Of a DNA stretch of 64,000 bases, positions 13,956 through 26,559 are shown in pieces. Every line of letters starts with the position of its first letter. The first letter of the stretch is position 1. Source of the stretch: Stereum hirsutum FP-91666 SS1 (lineage: Eukaryota > Basidiomycota > Agaricomycetes > Russulales > Stereaceae). The position numbers were made by a program, and so were the translations under genes. Below the pieces are notes generated by a model. The model saw only the letters and a list, made by a program, of their open reading frames with translations. It had not been told where the DNA came from and did no database searches. Location of the stretch: NCBI RefSeq assembly GCF_000264905.1, contig NW_006763137.1, positions 360,237-424,236 of the forward strand, given 5' to 3'.

Positions 13956-14837
13956 TCGTCTCCTACCCACACCATCTGTTTATCATACCCTCGTCTTTTT
14001 TTCGATTTGTTGATTTGTGACTCGTGGTCGCGCGCGGCTGGGATGTACACGTTGTATCGTTATTGTAGTTTTATCTTATTCTCAGTCTCTATCTCAGACT
14101 TAGTTGGCCCTTTGGGCTATCCTTGTCCTTTAAATGTGTGATGTGGCGAAGGTTCTAAGTTCTTTATCGACGGTGTGAGGTTATCGTTGCTCGACATACT
14201 TCAAGATTCAAGTTGCGAGTGCTCGTACATGTTTTCCTGCATTATAGCACGACGATCTTGAATCTGAACGGATGGAGGGTTTTCCGTGTGTATGGATACG
14301 ATACGCATGGCCAGGGTTTCCCTCATGGGATTGTGAACGTCATATTCACTCGCAGTCTTCCTCAGAGTCAGAAGAAGTCCACCAGAACAATTAATTCCTA
14401 CACTCTGCACCCGGTGCACCCCCGCGACGAAACAGATAAGCATAAGCATAATCGAAAACCAGTCTCATCGCCAGTAGTGTGTATGCCAAGCGCAAAGTGC
14501 AGGTTTCGTGAGAAAGAGTCTGCAAGCGCAGGTTTTCGTGAGGAAGAGCCTGCAAGTCCAGTATTTCGTGGGGAAGAGGCAAAGGGAGGAACCCAGTCGT
14601 GTGGCACCAACGCACGCCACGTGGGACGCCAGGGAACGCTCACGACTGATCGCTTACGTGACCGCCACAGCGCTCGCTCGCAGTAGCAGTCTCCATACCA
14701 GGACAGCGACAAACGCCCGTTCCGTTCACCTTTCCCTTCCGTACCTCCTCCTCCTTGCTCCTACATAACGCCAGAAACACGAAAGAGAAGAAAGCAAGAA
14801 CATTGACAAGAACAAGGAAGAAGACGAAGAGGAGAGA
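13956..14837. other. Intergenic region with short tandem repeat
   Basis: This is the H4 3' region followed by the upstream region of the F-BAR/RhoGAP gene. The only structure I see is a three-copy degenerate 30-bp repeat (about 14493-14582). The open frames through it are by-products of the repeat. Confidence 0.5.
14493..14582. repeat. Three degenerate 30-bp tandem units
   Basis: Units share the core CAAG(C/T)(G/C)CAG followed by TTTCGTG and GAAGAG. The period is 30 bp with several substitutions between copies. It is non-coding and of unknown significance. Confidence 0.6.
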
Positions 14838-17800
14838 ATGACGACGCTGATGTCCCCCGTCGACAGTTCCGACGGATACGCCTCTACCTCTATCGACGGC
14901 GTTTCTGATATCGGCGAGAATATGAGCAACAGCATCTCGGGTCAGCATCAGCATCCGCTTTATAATCATCCGGCGTCGCAGGTCCAGGTGCCCGCGTCGT
15001 CGAGTAATGCGTCGAGCGTATCTCCCACTGGCGTGAATACGGGGATGCCATCGCTAGCCTCGAGACGGTCTTCTTCGCCGCCGCGGAGCAGTACGGACGG
15101 GCATAGAGAGAGCAAGGAACGTGAGAGGGAGAGGGAGAGAGAAGGGAGGGACACAGAGTCAGTCACGAGCGGACACGGGCGGTCGTCGACGTCGCGGTGG
15201 AGGGAGAGCAGCGAGGAGCGGGACCGTGTGCTGGGGCCACCAGAAGTGCCGCTGGAGAGAAGTAATACGGCGGTGTCGAGCGTGTTGAGTACGGGTGGAG
15301 GCGCAGAGTTTACGGTGGTGGAGCCGAGTTTTGATGAGAGTGTGTTGAGGGCTTTGTGTGATTTGGATGTGAGTCCTTCTTTCTTTGATTTTCGTTTTGT
15401 TTTGGTGTATTGGTCGGTTAGGTATGTCGATATGTGGGTAAGGCTTGATTATGTTCGACAAGAGCATACGTTCCGACGCGTTTGCCGTTGCGATCCAAGT
15501 CGAACTCGAGCTTCACCGCAATGCAAAGTAGCATCACCATATACTGATCCAATCCTCATTTCCCTTTTTAATATCAAACAGTGCGGCGTCCCCCTCCTCC
15601 TCGACCGAATAAAACAAAGCATGGTCTCCTGCCGCGAAGCCTCCGTCTTCTTCAAGAAACGCGCCGTGCTCGAGGAAGAGTACGGACGGGGGATGCACAA
15701 GCTCGCGAAAGTGACGGCGGAAGTGTACGCCATGAATGACGGCAAGGCAGGGTACGTCCGCGCATCAATCATCGTTCCCGCCTCGGCGTATATAATGGAG
15801 ATTTGTCTTTGTGTGTGTATTTGTGTCCCTCGATTAGTTCTTTCGTCGGCTCGTGGCAGGCGACGATGAAGATCCATGAGGTCATGGCGGATAATAGGAT
15901 ACGCTTCGCGCAGAGGCTAAACGAAATGAGCGAGGAGTTGGCCAATCTCGCGAAGGAGGTCGACAAGAACCGCAAATCGGTACGTCCACCCATCCCCATC
16001 CCACCCCTTTCCCTTTCCCTCTCTTCCCACTCCCTTCTCACATCCCCTCCAGACGAAAGAGCTCGCCACCCGCTACGAGCGCAGCCTCCAAGAATCCGAA
16101 CTCCTGACCGAGAAGAGCAAGGCCCGGTTCGACGTGAGCATCGAGGAGCTGGAACGGATATTGCTCCAGAAGGAGGGAGAGTCGCCGAAGGATAATATCC
16201 AGGGACGGTCGCCGGGCGGGAAACGAGCGATCGGGAAGGCGGCGGCGAAGGGGGCTTTATTGCTCAAGGGGAAGAATCCGGGGAATGTGCGTGTTTCTTT
16301 TTATTCCGTTTTGACCTTTTATATTAGTGCACCGTGTGGCGAGAGCGAGAGGCTGATTTGGTTTGGGTCCGTTTTCGTGCCACAGTTGCAGAGACAGGAG
16401 GATGAGTGTAGGCAGAGGGTGTCGACGGCTTCGGACGTTTATAAGCGGACGGTGCAGGAGACGCAGAAGTTGAGGCAAGAGTATTTTAATTTTCAGTTGC
16501 CTAGGATCTTGAGGGTGAGCCTCCTTGTTTTAGCCCCTGCGGCCCACCCAAAACGAATTAGACGCTGACCATACCATGCCGTCCAATATCTCACGTCTCA
16601 CGTCTGGTATGATCCGTCGCGGTGGATACAGGCTCTGAAAGAATGCGCAGACGAGATCGATCTGGGGACGCAGTATCATCTTACGCGGTATGCGTTCTTG
16701 TTCGAGAGTATAATGTTGAGCGATGGGTCGACGTTGGCGCCTGGGGCGGCGGACGAGGGTATGCCTTTTTTCCTTTTCCTTTTCCTTTTCGTTTTCGTTT
16801 TCTTTCTTTCTTCCTTTTTTATCATTACTCAAGGTTTATCGTATCCGACTTTTCATATGAACTGACTTGCGCTCTAGGTATGGGATTGAAGGCGACGATC
16901 GAGTCGATCGATAATCGGTCGGATTTCAAGGTGTACATGCAGAACTATAGTTTTGCGCATGCGAATACGTATAGGGGCCCGAGGAGGACGGGGCCTGAGC
17001 ATGAGGGATTCGTATGTGCCGTTTCACTTTTACTCTCACTCGCACTTTCAACTTCGCATGCCGTAGTTTTACATCCACTCACTCACTCACTCATTCACCC
17101 ACTCACTCACCCACTTACCCGCTCGCTCGCTCACTCACTCCTTACGCCGCGTTCGTTTCGTTTCGTTCCGTCTTAGCTCCCGCCACTGCCGCACCATGTC
17201 GACCGGACACAAGCACAACCCCCACCGCTGCTCATCCCGCCTAGCACTTCAACGTCCACCTCGCCTAATAACACGAATAACCCGTATCCGAACGGACTCA
17301 ACGCGTCTACGTCGTATGGGAATCCTAACTCTAATCCTTCCTTCAACGCCACGAACCCCACCACCTCCTCCACCACCACCACCACCAACGCCACCAGCCT
17401 CACCAACAACAACAACACCAACAACAACAACACCAACACCAACAACAACAACAACAACAACGTCCCACCCCCCCGCAACGGCTCCGATCGCGGCCGGCCG
17501 ACATTCGGCGTCGACCTCGCGGAACAGATGATGCGGGATAATGTGGAGGTGCCGTTGATTGTGGAGAAATGCTGTGGGGCGATCGAGAAGTGGGGGTTGG
17601 GGAGTCAGGGGATATATAGGCTTAGTGGGACGACGAGTAAGGTTGCGAAGTTGAAGGAGAGGTTGGATCGGGGTGGGTTTTTTCTTTGCTTTGCGCTTTT
17701 CACTCCTTTTTGTGAGAGAAGAGGGGTGGGGTGTTTGTGCTGATGAGTGTTTTTGGTGGGATGTGTAGATTTGGACGCGGTGAACCTCGATGCGGACGAG

Positions 17801-18440
17801 TGGTCCTCGGATATCAATAATGTGACGAGCGTGTTGAAGCTTTGGTTGAGGGAGCTTCCGGAGCCGGTGATGACGACGGTGCTGCATCAGCATTTCATTG
17901 ATGCCGCCAGTGAGTTTCTGTCTACTTCATCCCCAGCCCTCATCCCTCCTCTTGTCAATCGGTGTAGCTCATGCATACGGCGTGATGGTACTCCAGGAAT
18001 CGAGAACCCGAGGCTGCGACATATTCGGCTGCATGAGCATGTCAATGACTTGCCGGATCCGAATTATGCGACGTTGAAGTACTTTTTGGGACATTTGCAG
18101 CGGTTAGTTTGCGTTTATCTAGTCTCTTTGGTGGGGTTACGTTGACTGACTTTCGTTCTGGATGCCCTGCGTACAGGATATCGCAGTTCTCAGAGCAAAA
18201 CTCTATGACGATCTCCAACCTTTCGATCGTGTTCGGCCCGACACTGTTCAGTCAGGGTATATCGAATGGTGCCCAGAACGGGATCACGTTGGACCCGACG
18301 ATGCAGAATAAGGTGCGTGGCCGCCTTCCTCGTTTCTATCCTGTTTCCCATATTCATTCACCTTCTGCGATCGCGAATAGGCCATTGAGACGATCTTGGA
18401 GCACTACACCGATATCTTCATAGACGAGTCAGAAGCTTAA
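14838..18440 (+). CDS. F-BAR and RhoGAP domain protein (Rgd1/Rga7 type)
   Basis: This is a multi-exon GTPase-activating protein for a Rho-family GTPase. The N-terminal about 170 residues are Ser-rich and end in an Arg/Glu run. The F-BAR region follows (CGVPLLLDRIKQSM, FFKKRAVLEEEYGRGMHKLA, GSWQATMKIHEVMADNRIRF, ELATRYERSLQESELL). After it come an Asn/Thr low-complexity linker and the RhoGAP domain. The catalytic arginine finger is in QGIYRLSG (codon 17618-17620), and KLWLRELPEP and LSIVFGPTLF are present. The last exon ends ETILEHYTDIFIDESEA at 18440. Exon 1 ends at 15368; exon 2 is 15582-15751 and exon 3 starts at 15838. The F-BAR domain should bind curved plasma membrane at growth or septation sites. 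I see no DEP domain, so it is closer to Rgd1/Rga7 than to Rgd2. Confidence 0.92.
17340..17465 (+). repeat. Coding microsatellite for a Thr/Asn linker
   Basis: ACC and AAC triplets run through this stretch and encode mixed Thr and Asn tracts between the F-BAR and RhoGAP domains. The unbroken antisense frame opposite it (Val-rich) is only a by-product of the repeat. Length polymorphism between strains would be expected. Confidence 0.75.
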
Positions 18441-20323
18441 GGCGCTGCTTGAGCTGAGCTGTAGATCGTGCCTCTGGCCTGTTGTCCCATTCCCATGCAT
18501 GGACCGTTTCCTTTCTCTTACGTTTTCGCTGGGATTTCAGGCTTGCCTTTTTCTTTTTCTTCCTCTTCTAACGATAACGATTGTTATACCCTTCACACGC
18601 CCCTGCGGAGCCCGGAGCCCTTTGGATCACCTACTTTCATGTTTTCACTTATTTTATTTCCTCGCTCTGCCGGATTTTGCGGACAAACCCTTGGATCTCA
18701 TCGATGATTCGGAACTCTCTTCTTCCTATGCATCCGACCGGTTTCTGTTCTCATTATACGATTATCTTATCATCTGCGTCCCTTCAATTCGTGACTTAAA
18801 CTTTCTGGCCTTCGTCTTCCTCGTCCTATGGCTGCTTCGCCTTTTCACTTTCCTTTCGCTGTTCATAATGTTCATAATCCCTGTGGTTGTGGTCGAGGCT
18901 TGGACCCTCACCCTGTCGAAATGTATCGTATCGTCAATCCGTGTACTAGCCTGTTCGTGTCCAGTGTTCGTGTTCGTTCGGTAGCTCGGTTTCTTTTGTC
19001 TTTTGTTCTCTGACTTATTTGTCTGGTCTCGTCCGACTCCTCATATATTTATAGTCTGTCTCTTCCCTTCAATTCCTCTTTCGCGTTTTCTTCCGTGGCC
19101 TTATTCCGTTCTGAGACTGTAACTGAATGGGTCCCGAGCGTCGCGGGTTTCAACGTCTGCTGAGAGAGTTAGGTCTATCTTCAGCGCTGTTGTTATGTCT
19201 ACGTGTGGGAGACTTTCGTGTCTGTTCTCTCGCGTCGAGACCAGTCTCAGGCGACGCGTGTGGCCTCAAACCACACCTCCAATACAGTATACAATTAACT
19301 ACAGCAGCCGCCTCTCTCCTCACGGGGGACGCACCCCATCCTGAGAGCGGTTCCGTGCTGTGTGACCCCCTTCTGCGAGCCCTCTGATCCATTTATACGG
19401 CGAAACTGAGTTGAGCGTAACCTGGACCGAGAAACCTCGTCAAAACCTCGCCCTAGTCACCAGTGGCGCGGACTATCCATGGTAAAAATCTGCGCCCGGT
19501 GACCTTCTTTTGCCGGCTGAATGAAATCGCCGCGCATCCTTCTTTCAGTTTGAACTGCACCGTAACCGTGATCAACTTCAGCCGCTGCTAGCCTGCTCGG
19601 ATTTTTCTGTTATTTCGGTGAGTCTGGTAATTTAATATATCAGAAAGGGAGTTCTGTTGTTCGTGGGTGTCTGACGCTAGAAAACCTATCTTCCAGTCAG
19701 GCCACTACTTACACCGTTATCGTCGGGATCCACACCTTGCTCCAATCTGGCGCACGCTCCCCCGACTGCTGGCCAGTGGCACGATTCGGATATGTATGCC
19801 TACGAATCACCGTCATTTTACCGCCCGTCGCGTTGCGGCCGCGGTGGATCAGCCGTGGTCGAACCGAAGTAGTAGACGATTGCCCGTGCAGGTGGGTCGC
19901 ATCTCTCGTAGCCTTTTGACATTTTGGACCGCATCGCGACAGTCAGCCTTTTCTTCGCTCCCGGGAAGGGAGGGAATATGCAATTGTAGTTGGGTCAAAT
20001 CGGCTGCTTCTGTTTCTTACATACTCTTTTTCGTCTTTCTTCTTCGGTGTTGTGATGTGCTGAGCGGAGCTGACTGATTCCTTCTTCGTCTGTTTCTGCC
20101 CAGGACTCCATCGACGAGTCTCTTTCGTCCCTTCTTCCTTTTGCGATCTTGTCACAGTGCCAGCACAGCTAGCTCCACCCATCGCCACATCTCGAACCTA
20201 CGAACCCACCCTTGAAACGGTTTCAAACCTCACGGTCTTTTAACATCGTTCGGTGGTTCCTTCTCTCGTGCGTTTTGGGCTGGATTGGAAGTTTGAAGAA
20301 GAAGTGGTTCCCCACCCCAAGCG
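18441..20323. other. Long intergenic region
   Basis: About 1.9 kb separate the RhoGAP stop from the F-box start. The first part is pyrimidine-rich 3' sequence. I found no exon chain on either strand; the minus and plus ORFs at 19127-20077 lack codon-like character. It probably includes the F-box promoter and 5' leader. Confidence 0.45.
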
Positions 20324-22089
20324 ATGTCTTCTTCGTTCGTGAATCCAGAGCGCGAGGAGCGCGATCCAGCTGCAGATGACTATGTCTCCGATGATGAAGA
20401 AGGAACAGAGTACTCAGGCTACACGGCGGACTCTTTGTCTTCATCCCAATTCTTGACGACTTCTCCCGGGCTTCTGAGTGGCCATAACCCCTATACTACC
20501 ACGTCCGCCGCCACCAACACCGGTGATGGCGCTAGTAGTAGTCCCAATCACCGACATCACCGTCATGATTCCGGCGGTGGCGACGAAGACGACGGTGGCG
20601 AAGAAACACGGAGCGCTGCGAGTTCGCTGCCCAACGAGTCACTTACCGCGATATTCGAGCACCTCTCGCCACACTCGCTCACTCGCGTAATCCTCGTCTC
20701 CCACCGCTGTCGGGCCCTAGCCGAGCGTATCCTCTATTCTTCCATCATCATCTCAGAAACCACGACCTTAGTGTCCCTGCCCCCCGCACCTGAATCTTCC
20801 CGAGATAATCCCCCCCAGCAGCCCCAGTCACAGACCGCAACGCCCTCCGTGCCCCGGCGTACGCTTCGCGTCTGCGAGACCCTGTCCACGTACGGACATC
20901 TCGCGGAAATAGTTCGGAGATTCCACATACGGTGGAACACAGACGCCGTCAAGAACCCGCAATACCTCCTCGTCATCGCGCAGAACATCATCAAGACGCT
21001 CCTCCCCACCTTCGTCCACCTCGAATCGCTCGAGCTCTCCCTCGGCCTGTCGGAGATCCTACCGCTGGCGTCAGTAGCCCATATCTTTCCAGATCCGAGT
21101 ACCGGTGCTGGGTTATTCACGCTCCCGTTTCTTCGCCATCTCTTCCTTAGTGGTCTCGGCGCTCCGCCTATCAGCCTTCTGACGAACCACCCGTCGCTGC
21201 AGCATTTCAGGCTCTTGTCCTATCCTCACCCTCTTCCAGCTCTTCCTTCTACGTGCCTCAGCAACCTGCAGTCATTCCGGGGCCACCCGTCCACGGCGGC
21301 ATCGCTCCTTCCTGGTCGGTCGGTGGAGATACTCAGTCTTGTTGGGTACGATGTTATAGCGGAGGATGTGCTGAAGGCGATGACGGGCGGGCTGAGGCCG
21401 GTGAGGACGCTGGATGTGTCGAGTGTGCCGGTGACGCCGAAGTCGTTGGTCGAGTTGGCGAGGTGGTTTAGTGGGGTGAGGAGTTTGAAGGTGAAGTTGG
21501 CGTTGAGGCATACGTTGCATTTCGCGTTATCGGGCATAGTAAGTCTTCACTTTCCTTTCAAACTTGCACTCTCAATCTCTGTGGTTGTCATTGAGGTCAT
21601 ACGTTTACTGACGGATGTCTTTTCGTTTTGTTGAATGAATTTACGATACAGCGTCTCCTCACAGCCCTGACCACGGTGCTCTCGTTCTTCCCCGAACTAG
21701 CCAAACTAGACCTCTCACCCACCGCCTCCGTCCCGGGCTCCTCCTCACAAAGCAACACCTCCTCCTCCTCTCGTAGCTCAAGTCCCGGACCCTCCACCTC
21801 CACCTCCTCATCCTTCTCCGCATACTCTGCGTACACTGGTCCCATATCTTCCGGTTCTGGTTCTGCGGCTACTTCGAGGAGCGGGAGCAGCACGAATGCG
21901 AACAATATATCGGAGGAGGAAAGGTTGTGTAGGGATTGGGCGAGGGTGTGTCCCGGGTTGAGAGAGGTTGTGTTTCCGTCGAAGAATGAGTGGAGGTTGA
22001 GAATGGACGACGATGATGCAGGGGGCCTGGCCCTGGCTGGGGCTTGGGATGTTAGGACGCCGAGAGAGCCTGTTGGTGGGGGGTCGTGA
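20324..22089 (+). CDS. F-box protein
   Basis: There are two exons (20324-21538 and 21652-22089) with a phase-0 intron (GTAAGT donor, TACGATACAG acceptor). The acidic, Ser-rich N-terminus contains a His-rich patch (NHRHHRHDSGGGDEDDGG). An F-box follows at about residues 104-145 (SLPNESLTAIFEHLSPHSLT, VSHRCRALAERILYSSI). The rest has leucine-rich stretches (HLESLELSLGLSEIL, FLRHLFLSGLG, LQSFRG, VRTLDVSSVPV) suggesting an LRR-like substrate-binding region. The family acts as the substrate receptor of SCF ubiquitin ligases. The substrate cannot be inferred. The C-terminus carries a long Ser/Gly-rich insert before a final conserved-looking segment (CRDWARVCPGLREVVFPSKN). Confidence 0.85.
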
Positions 22090-23054
22090 GAGCTGGCAAC
22101 GGATACTTGGGTCAGGAGTGCTCGGACCCGGTGTATTGTCGTCAAGTCGCACAGTCACAGTTGTATACCGTGGAGTCGCCGCTACCCTTGTCCTTCGTAT
22201 ATCATGACGCCGCGGCTCCGAGCTACTTACACAGGCTCTGAGGCCCAGAGTTTTCTTTTAGATCCATCCAAACCTCCAAAGGTCACTCTAATCGTCGAAT
22301 TTGTAATTCTAACTGTAACCGCAATCATGTCTGTGAGTCTGAGTCGTTTGTTCGTTCTCACTGTTGTCATGTCAAGCAACGTTCGGATACGATTGTATTC
22401 TTGCTTCATCGTACTACGTTCACAGCTGTTAATGTTAATGATCTCCCTACTAAGTATTTATTTCGTTTTCTTTGGGCTTTTGGAGTGTTTACTTCTGCTG
22501 CTTACTAGTATGTTACTTGTATTGCCTACTAGCCTTTTTTTCTTTCTTCGTAGCTCTGTGTATATGCTCTTTACGACATCTGAAACGACTCTACATACGC
22601 ATTATCAGCGCTACCTCCAATGTATATACCGCTATCTCCAATATCCTTGTGGCTCAAATGAATGCAAGCTATGATTTCTGGATTCGCTGTCTCCTGGATT
22701 TCGTGTGGCGGTGGCGAAATAGTGTCCGTCACAGGCTCGTCATGTAGTCACAGACGCGTTACGAAAGATTAGGCGCCGTGACAAGCGCGCTTGGGCCGAC
22801 GTTCTGCGTGTCACGTACGCGTTGACTTCAACACCCATCACCTCTGGGCCACATTTTCTCGATTCTAGGCTGCCAGACCTCGGAAACTCGTGGACGTATT
22901 GAAATATCTAGCCACGGCTTTTGTTCTTGCTTATACCATCGGTCCATTGACTCTAGCTTGATCTCTGAGCAAAAGTATAACTGTCTCTAACCCCTGGCTT
23001 GATCATACGGCTTTACGACTACACGGCCTTCTCCCCTTACGAACAATCACTGAT
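22090..23054. other. Intergenic region
   Basis: About 960 bp, relatively AT-rich in the middle, between the F-box gene and the nucleoporin gene, both on the plus strand. No coding exon is supported; the open frames are hydrophobic by base composition only. Confidence 0.45.
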
Positions 23055-26000
23055 ATGGCAGGGCCTTCGACGGTCAATCTCTACCCACACCTCGTGAACA
23101 ATGGAGAGAGCCACAAACTCGCGGAATCAGGACGAAGATTATCGGCGACGTTTTCGCCCAAGGATAATCAACTAGCAGCGTTCCTCAGTCCTGCGGTGCG
23201 TCCTGTTCTTTTCATTTTGATAGTATGTGTGCTGAGAGTGAGGGGATGCTGGTGCGTAGGTGGATCCCGAGGCACTGAAAGGGATGTCTGATAATGAGTT
23301 GATGTCGACGGAGAAGGACGTTTATATGGCGGCGGGGAATAAAATTCCGGATGCGGCTCGTCGAACGGTACGTGTTTTCAACTTTCTTGTTGTGGAATGT
23401 ACAGGTCGGATGCAATGAGAACTATGGTAGTACTCTGGTACAATGGAGATTCGGAAAGGCCGAACCAGCGGCGGAGGGGGACTCTAGTGCTCGGCAGTGT
23501 GGTTACCAGTATGAGGGCATATGCGCAATTGTCAGAACACATGTTTATGTTTGCGATGCATTGCACACTGGCCTGCGTCAGAGAGTACCCACACCACAGT
23601 CCGCGTGTCTTTGTGGCGCCTCATATGTTCACTGTGCCACATTATCAGTGTCGCCCCTTGCATAGACCATCACTGTGGATTGCTAAGTGTCGCAGCGTAT
23701 TTTTTGTACACTGCTTCAAGAACATATCATCGTCTCTTTAGAGATGTGTCCACTTCGGACGGACTATCGTGATGTCCGACCTGCTGTATTGACCCGCGCT
23801 GACATCTTGTCGGTCAGTTTCTCACAGATGCATCAGTTATCTTCTCATCACTGCAATCGTACATGGCGCAATCCAAGGAGAAAAAACAGACCGTGTGCGT
23901 ATCCCCATAGTACGCGTATTCATACATCGTCTGACTTATTCGCTTAGCCTTACAGACCTAGAGAACCAGGAAGTCATCACTAAATTGACAATGGATTACA
24001 TGTGTCACGCACGGGATGCATGGCTATACTCCACAGTGAGCCTTCTGCTTACCAATGTCTTAGAAGATATAGACACGGACGACTAACATTTATGCAGCAT
24101 TTGGAAGCCAACGGTGTTAAACCCCAGTACGACGCCGAGCATTACCGCGTGCTATACACAACAATATCCCTGTTCATCGTTCTGTACCTTCCAGGAGTTG
24201 GAGAAGATCGCGCACCTGTGGGTGATGAACTTATGGAATGGCTGAACATGCATTTCATTGAACCCTCGAGCGATGAGGGCGACGAACTGAGTTCTCAAGA
24301 GAAGCCCTGGGAGGACGAGAACTTCTGGTCCTACCTTACCAGGTAAAAAAAAACAATCCGGTCTCATTTCTCTCTCGGACACTTATATCTGATGTCCTTT
24401 CCAGAGCTGTAATACGCGGCCTCGCCAAGTCATCCGTCTTCTTCCTGGATGTTCTCTCCAAGCGCCATCCCTCCGAAGATCTGCAATCTCTATCCGTACA
24501 CCTCAGTGAAGTCCTCACTACACGACCATCCCTACTTATGTCCAAAAATCAGCGCGAATACGTGATCGCGGCACGACGTTGGGGTGACAATGTCAAAGCG
24601 CTGCGATTCACACTCGATCGCGTACCTGAGGATGCTCGACACGACGGATTCGATAACTGGTGGGAACAGTTGAGCGACATTGTTGGGCTGTTGGAGGGGA
24701 GAGAGGATGTTCTGTCACGCGTTTGTACTGAATTGGGAGCGGACTGGAAGGAGGTCTGTGTGGCGTGGGGGATTTTCGTCAATGCTAGCTTGCAACGCGT
24801 TGATATGGCGTATGTCTTTCTTTTTCCGGTTGTCGTTACTGACTGGCAGTCACCTTCACATCCATCTCAACTCACCTTGTCGACTTTTCTGATGAATCAC
24901 TCTTTGCTTGTTCTTTTTCTTTGACGATCAGAGACGTCGCGGAGATGGTAATGGGAAAAATGCCTTTTGATCCAACCGACCTCGAAGATGCGATGCACGC
25001 AGCCCTATTCCGCGGAAAACCTATCGATTCATTGCCTTTGGCTGCTCAACACGATCCTTGGCTCGCTGCCCACCTAGCAGACGTCCTCGAAAAGCTAGGT
25101 CTCATCGACGCCGACATTGACGACGAGTACGTTGTCTTCCTCTTGGTCTTTCTTTCCATCTTCCTCTTGCGCTTCCCCGTTAGTCTAATTTTGATTCTGA
25201 TGTATCGTCAACCATCACCTATCAAGATCGGAGCTGACCCCTCGGCAACACTATATCCTTCAATTCGCGGACTACCTTCACAGCGATCCCTCGCTATGGA
25301 GGATTACGGTCGACTATATGTGTTCCTGTGGCGACATCGGCAAAAAACGCGCAGATCAGGTTCTATTTCGGGTACCCATCAGTCTTTCTGCTGCTCGTCC
25401 GCCACATCAAGGTGGAGACGGGCAGCAGACGGCAATGATCGTCGACGGAGACGGTGGGGAAGTCTCGGCAAGGATGGAGGGCGTACTCAAGGAGGTCATC
25501 AAGGCTTGTTATGAGTACGAGAGGGACGAGGCACGGAGGATGGTTTGCTCCGTGAGTTCTCTCTCGCCTGCCGTACTTTCTGTTTCGGAATGCGCTTGCG
25601 TGCTCACTTGAGGTGACAACATGTCGTAGCTTGCAGCCAAGGTGTTCCTCAAAGATAGAGAGTATGGACTAGCGATTGAATACATCGCCGCCGCAGAGGA
25701 TTGGGCGGGATTAGGACACATCGTCGACTCTGTTCTCGAAGAATATGTTCTTCACGGTACGTCCTCTCTTCACAAGGTCCTATGCGGTCGTTATTGGTGC
25801 AAAAGGCGAGATACACAATCAACTTCATCAACCTCACCATCAATATTGGCACAGGTCCAGAACACTTTGCGCGCTCAGTGGCAACAGTCGCACCCTCGCT
25901 TCAGGACCTTCGTAGCGCCTACCCAACGGTCAACGGCGTCTTCATCCATCGACTGACGTTCGCCGTCCGATACGCCGAATTCCATCGACAGAGGCTGGGC

Positions 26001-26559
26001 GGGGATCTGCAAGACGCCGCCCTCGACCTCGTGGCGTTGTTTCAAGAGGAGATCGCACCGAGGGGCTGGTGGGGTGTTTTGTTGCTTGATGCGACAGAGC
26101 TGTTGAAGGCAGGTGAGTACAGACTTTCTTTTTTCATGTTGGTTTCTAGCATGTCTATTGTCGAGTACCAGGACCAGATGAATCGCTGTCTGTTCTTTGA
26201 TCCTGCTGAGCACCGTCTCTGATGTCTTCGGGCTTGTCTTGTTCGTTCTAGATGACTCGATGCTCTTCTCATCCTCCGGCGCTACCGAGCTGCTCAAACG
26301 TCTTGAAGAGCTCCACACCAGAGTAACGCAAGGAGGTGGCGAGGATTACCTATCAGCACTGCTGAAGACCATGAAAGGCAACGGTGGAGAAAGGGAAGCT
26401 TTACAAAAGCTGATGAGTACGAGGTTCGCGTTGGCTAATTATTATGCGCGGTGTACGACGGTGGGTGTGGGTGTGGGGGGCGTTGGGGGCGGGATACAGG
26501 TGGGTGAAGGTAGTGGTACAAGCTACGGTGCTGGAGCTGTCCAGGTATTTTCTATGTGA
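23055..26559 (+). CDS. NUP85: Nucleoporin Nup85 homologue
   Basis: This is a many-exon gene. Exon 1 is 23055-23195 and exon 2 starts at 23260. Characteristic segments include LENQEVITKLTMDYMCHARD, EDENFWSYLTRAVIRGLAKS, HDPWLAAHLADVLEKLGLID, ITVDYMCSCGDIGKKRADQ and REYGLAIEYIAAAEDWAGLG. These match the alpha-helical Nup85/Nup75 family of the Y-shaped outer-ring complex of the nuclear pore, where Nup85 pairs with Seh1. Separate exons carry the region from SMSKNQ (about 24538) and the C-terminal helices (LLKRLEELHTRVTQGGGEDY). The last exon ends in a Gly/Val-rich tail at 26559. Exons between 23400 and 24000 are the least certain part of the model. Confidence 0.87.

Noticed and set aside
14493..14582. 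Possible CRISPR-like or regulatory array
   Set aside because: Three degenerate direct units without spacers in a eukaryotic intergenic region; a plain short tandem repeat.
17249..17893. 214-codon minus-strand ORF
   Set aside because: It is the antisense of the F-BAR/RhoGAP exons. Its Val/Gly runs come from the ACC/AAC triplet repeat.
18499..18984. Hydrophobic plus-strand ORF after the RhoGAP stop
   Set aside because: T-rich 3' region gives Phe/Leu-rich translation in several frames; no start context or homology pattern.
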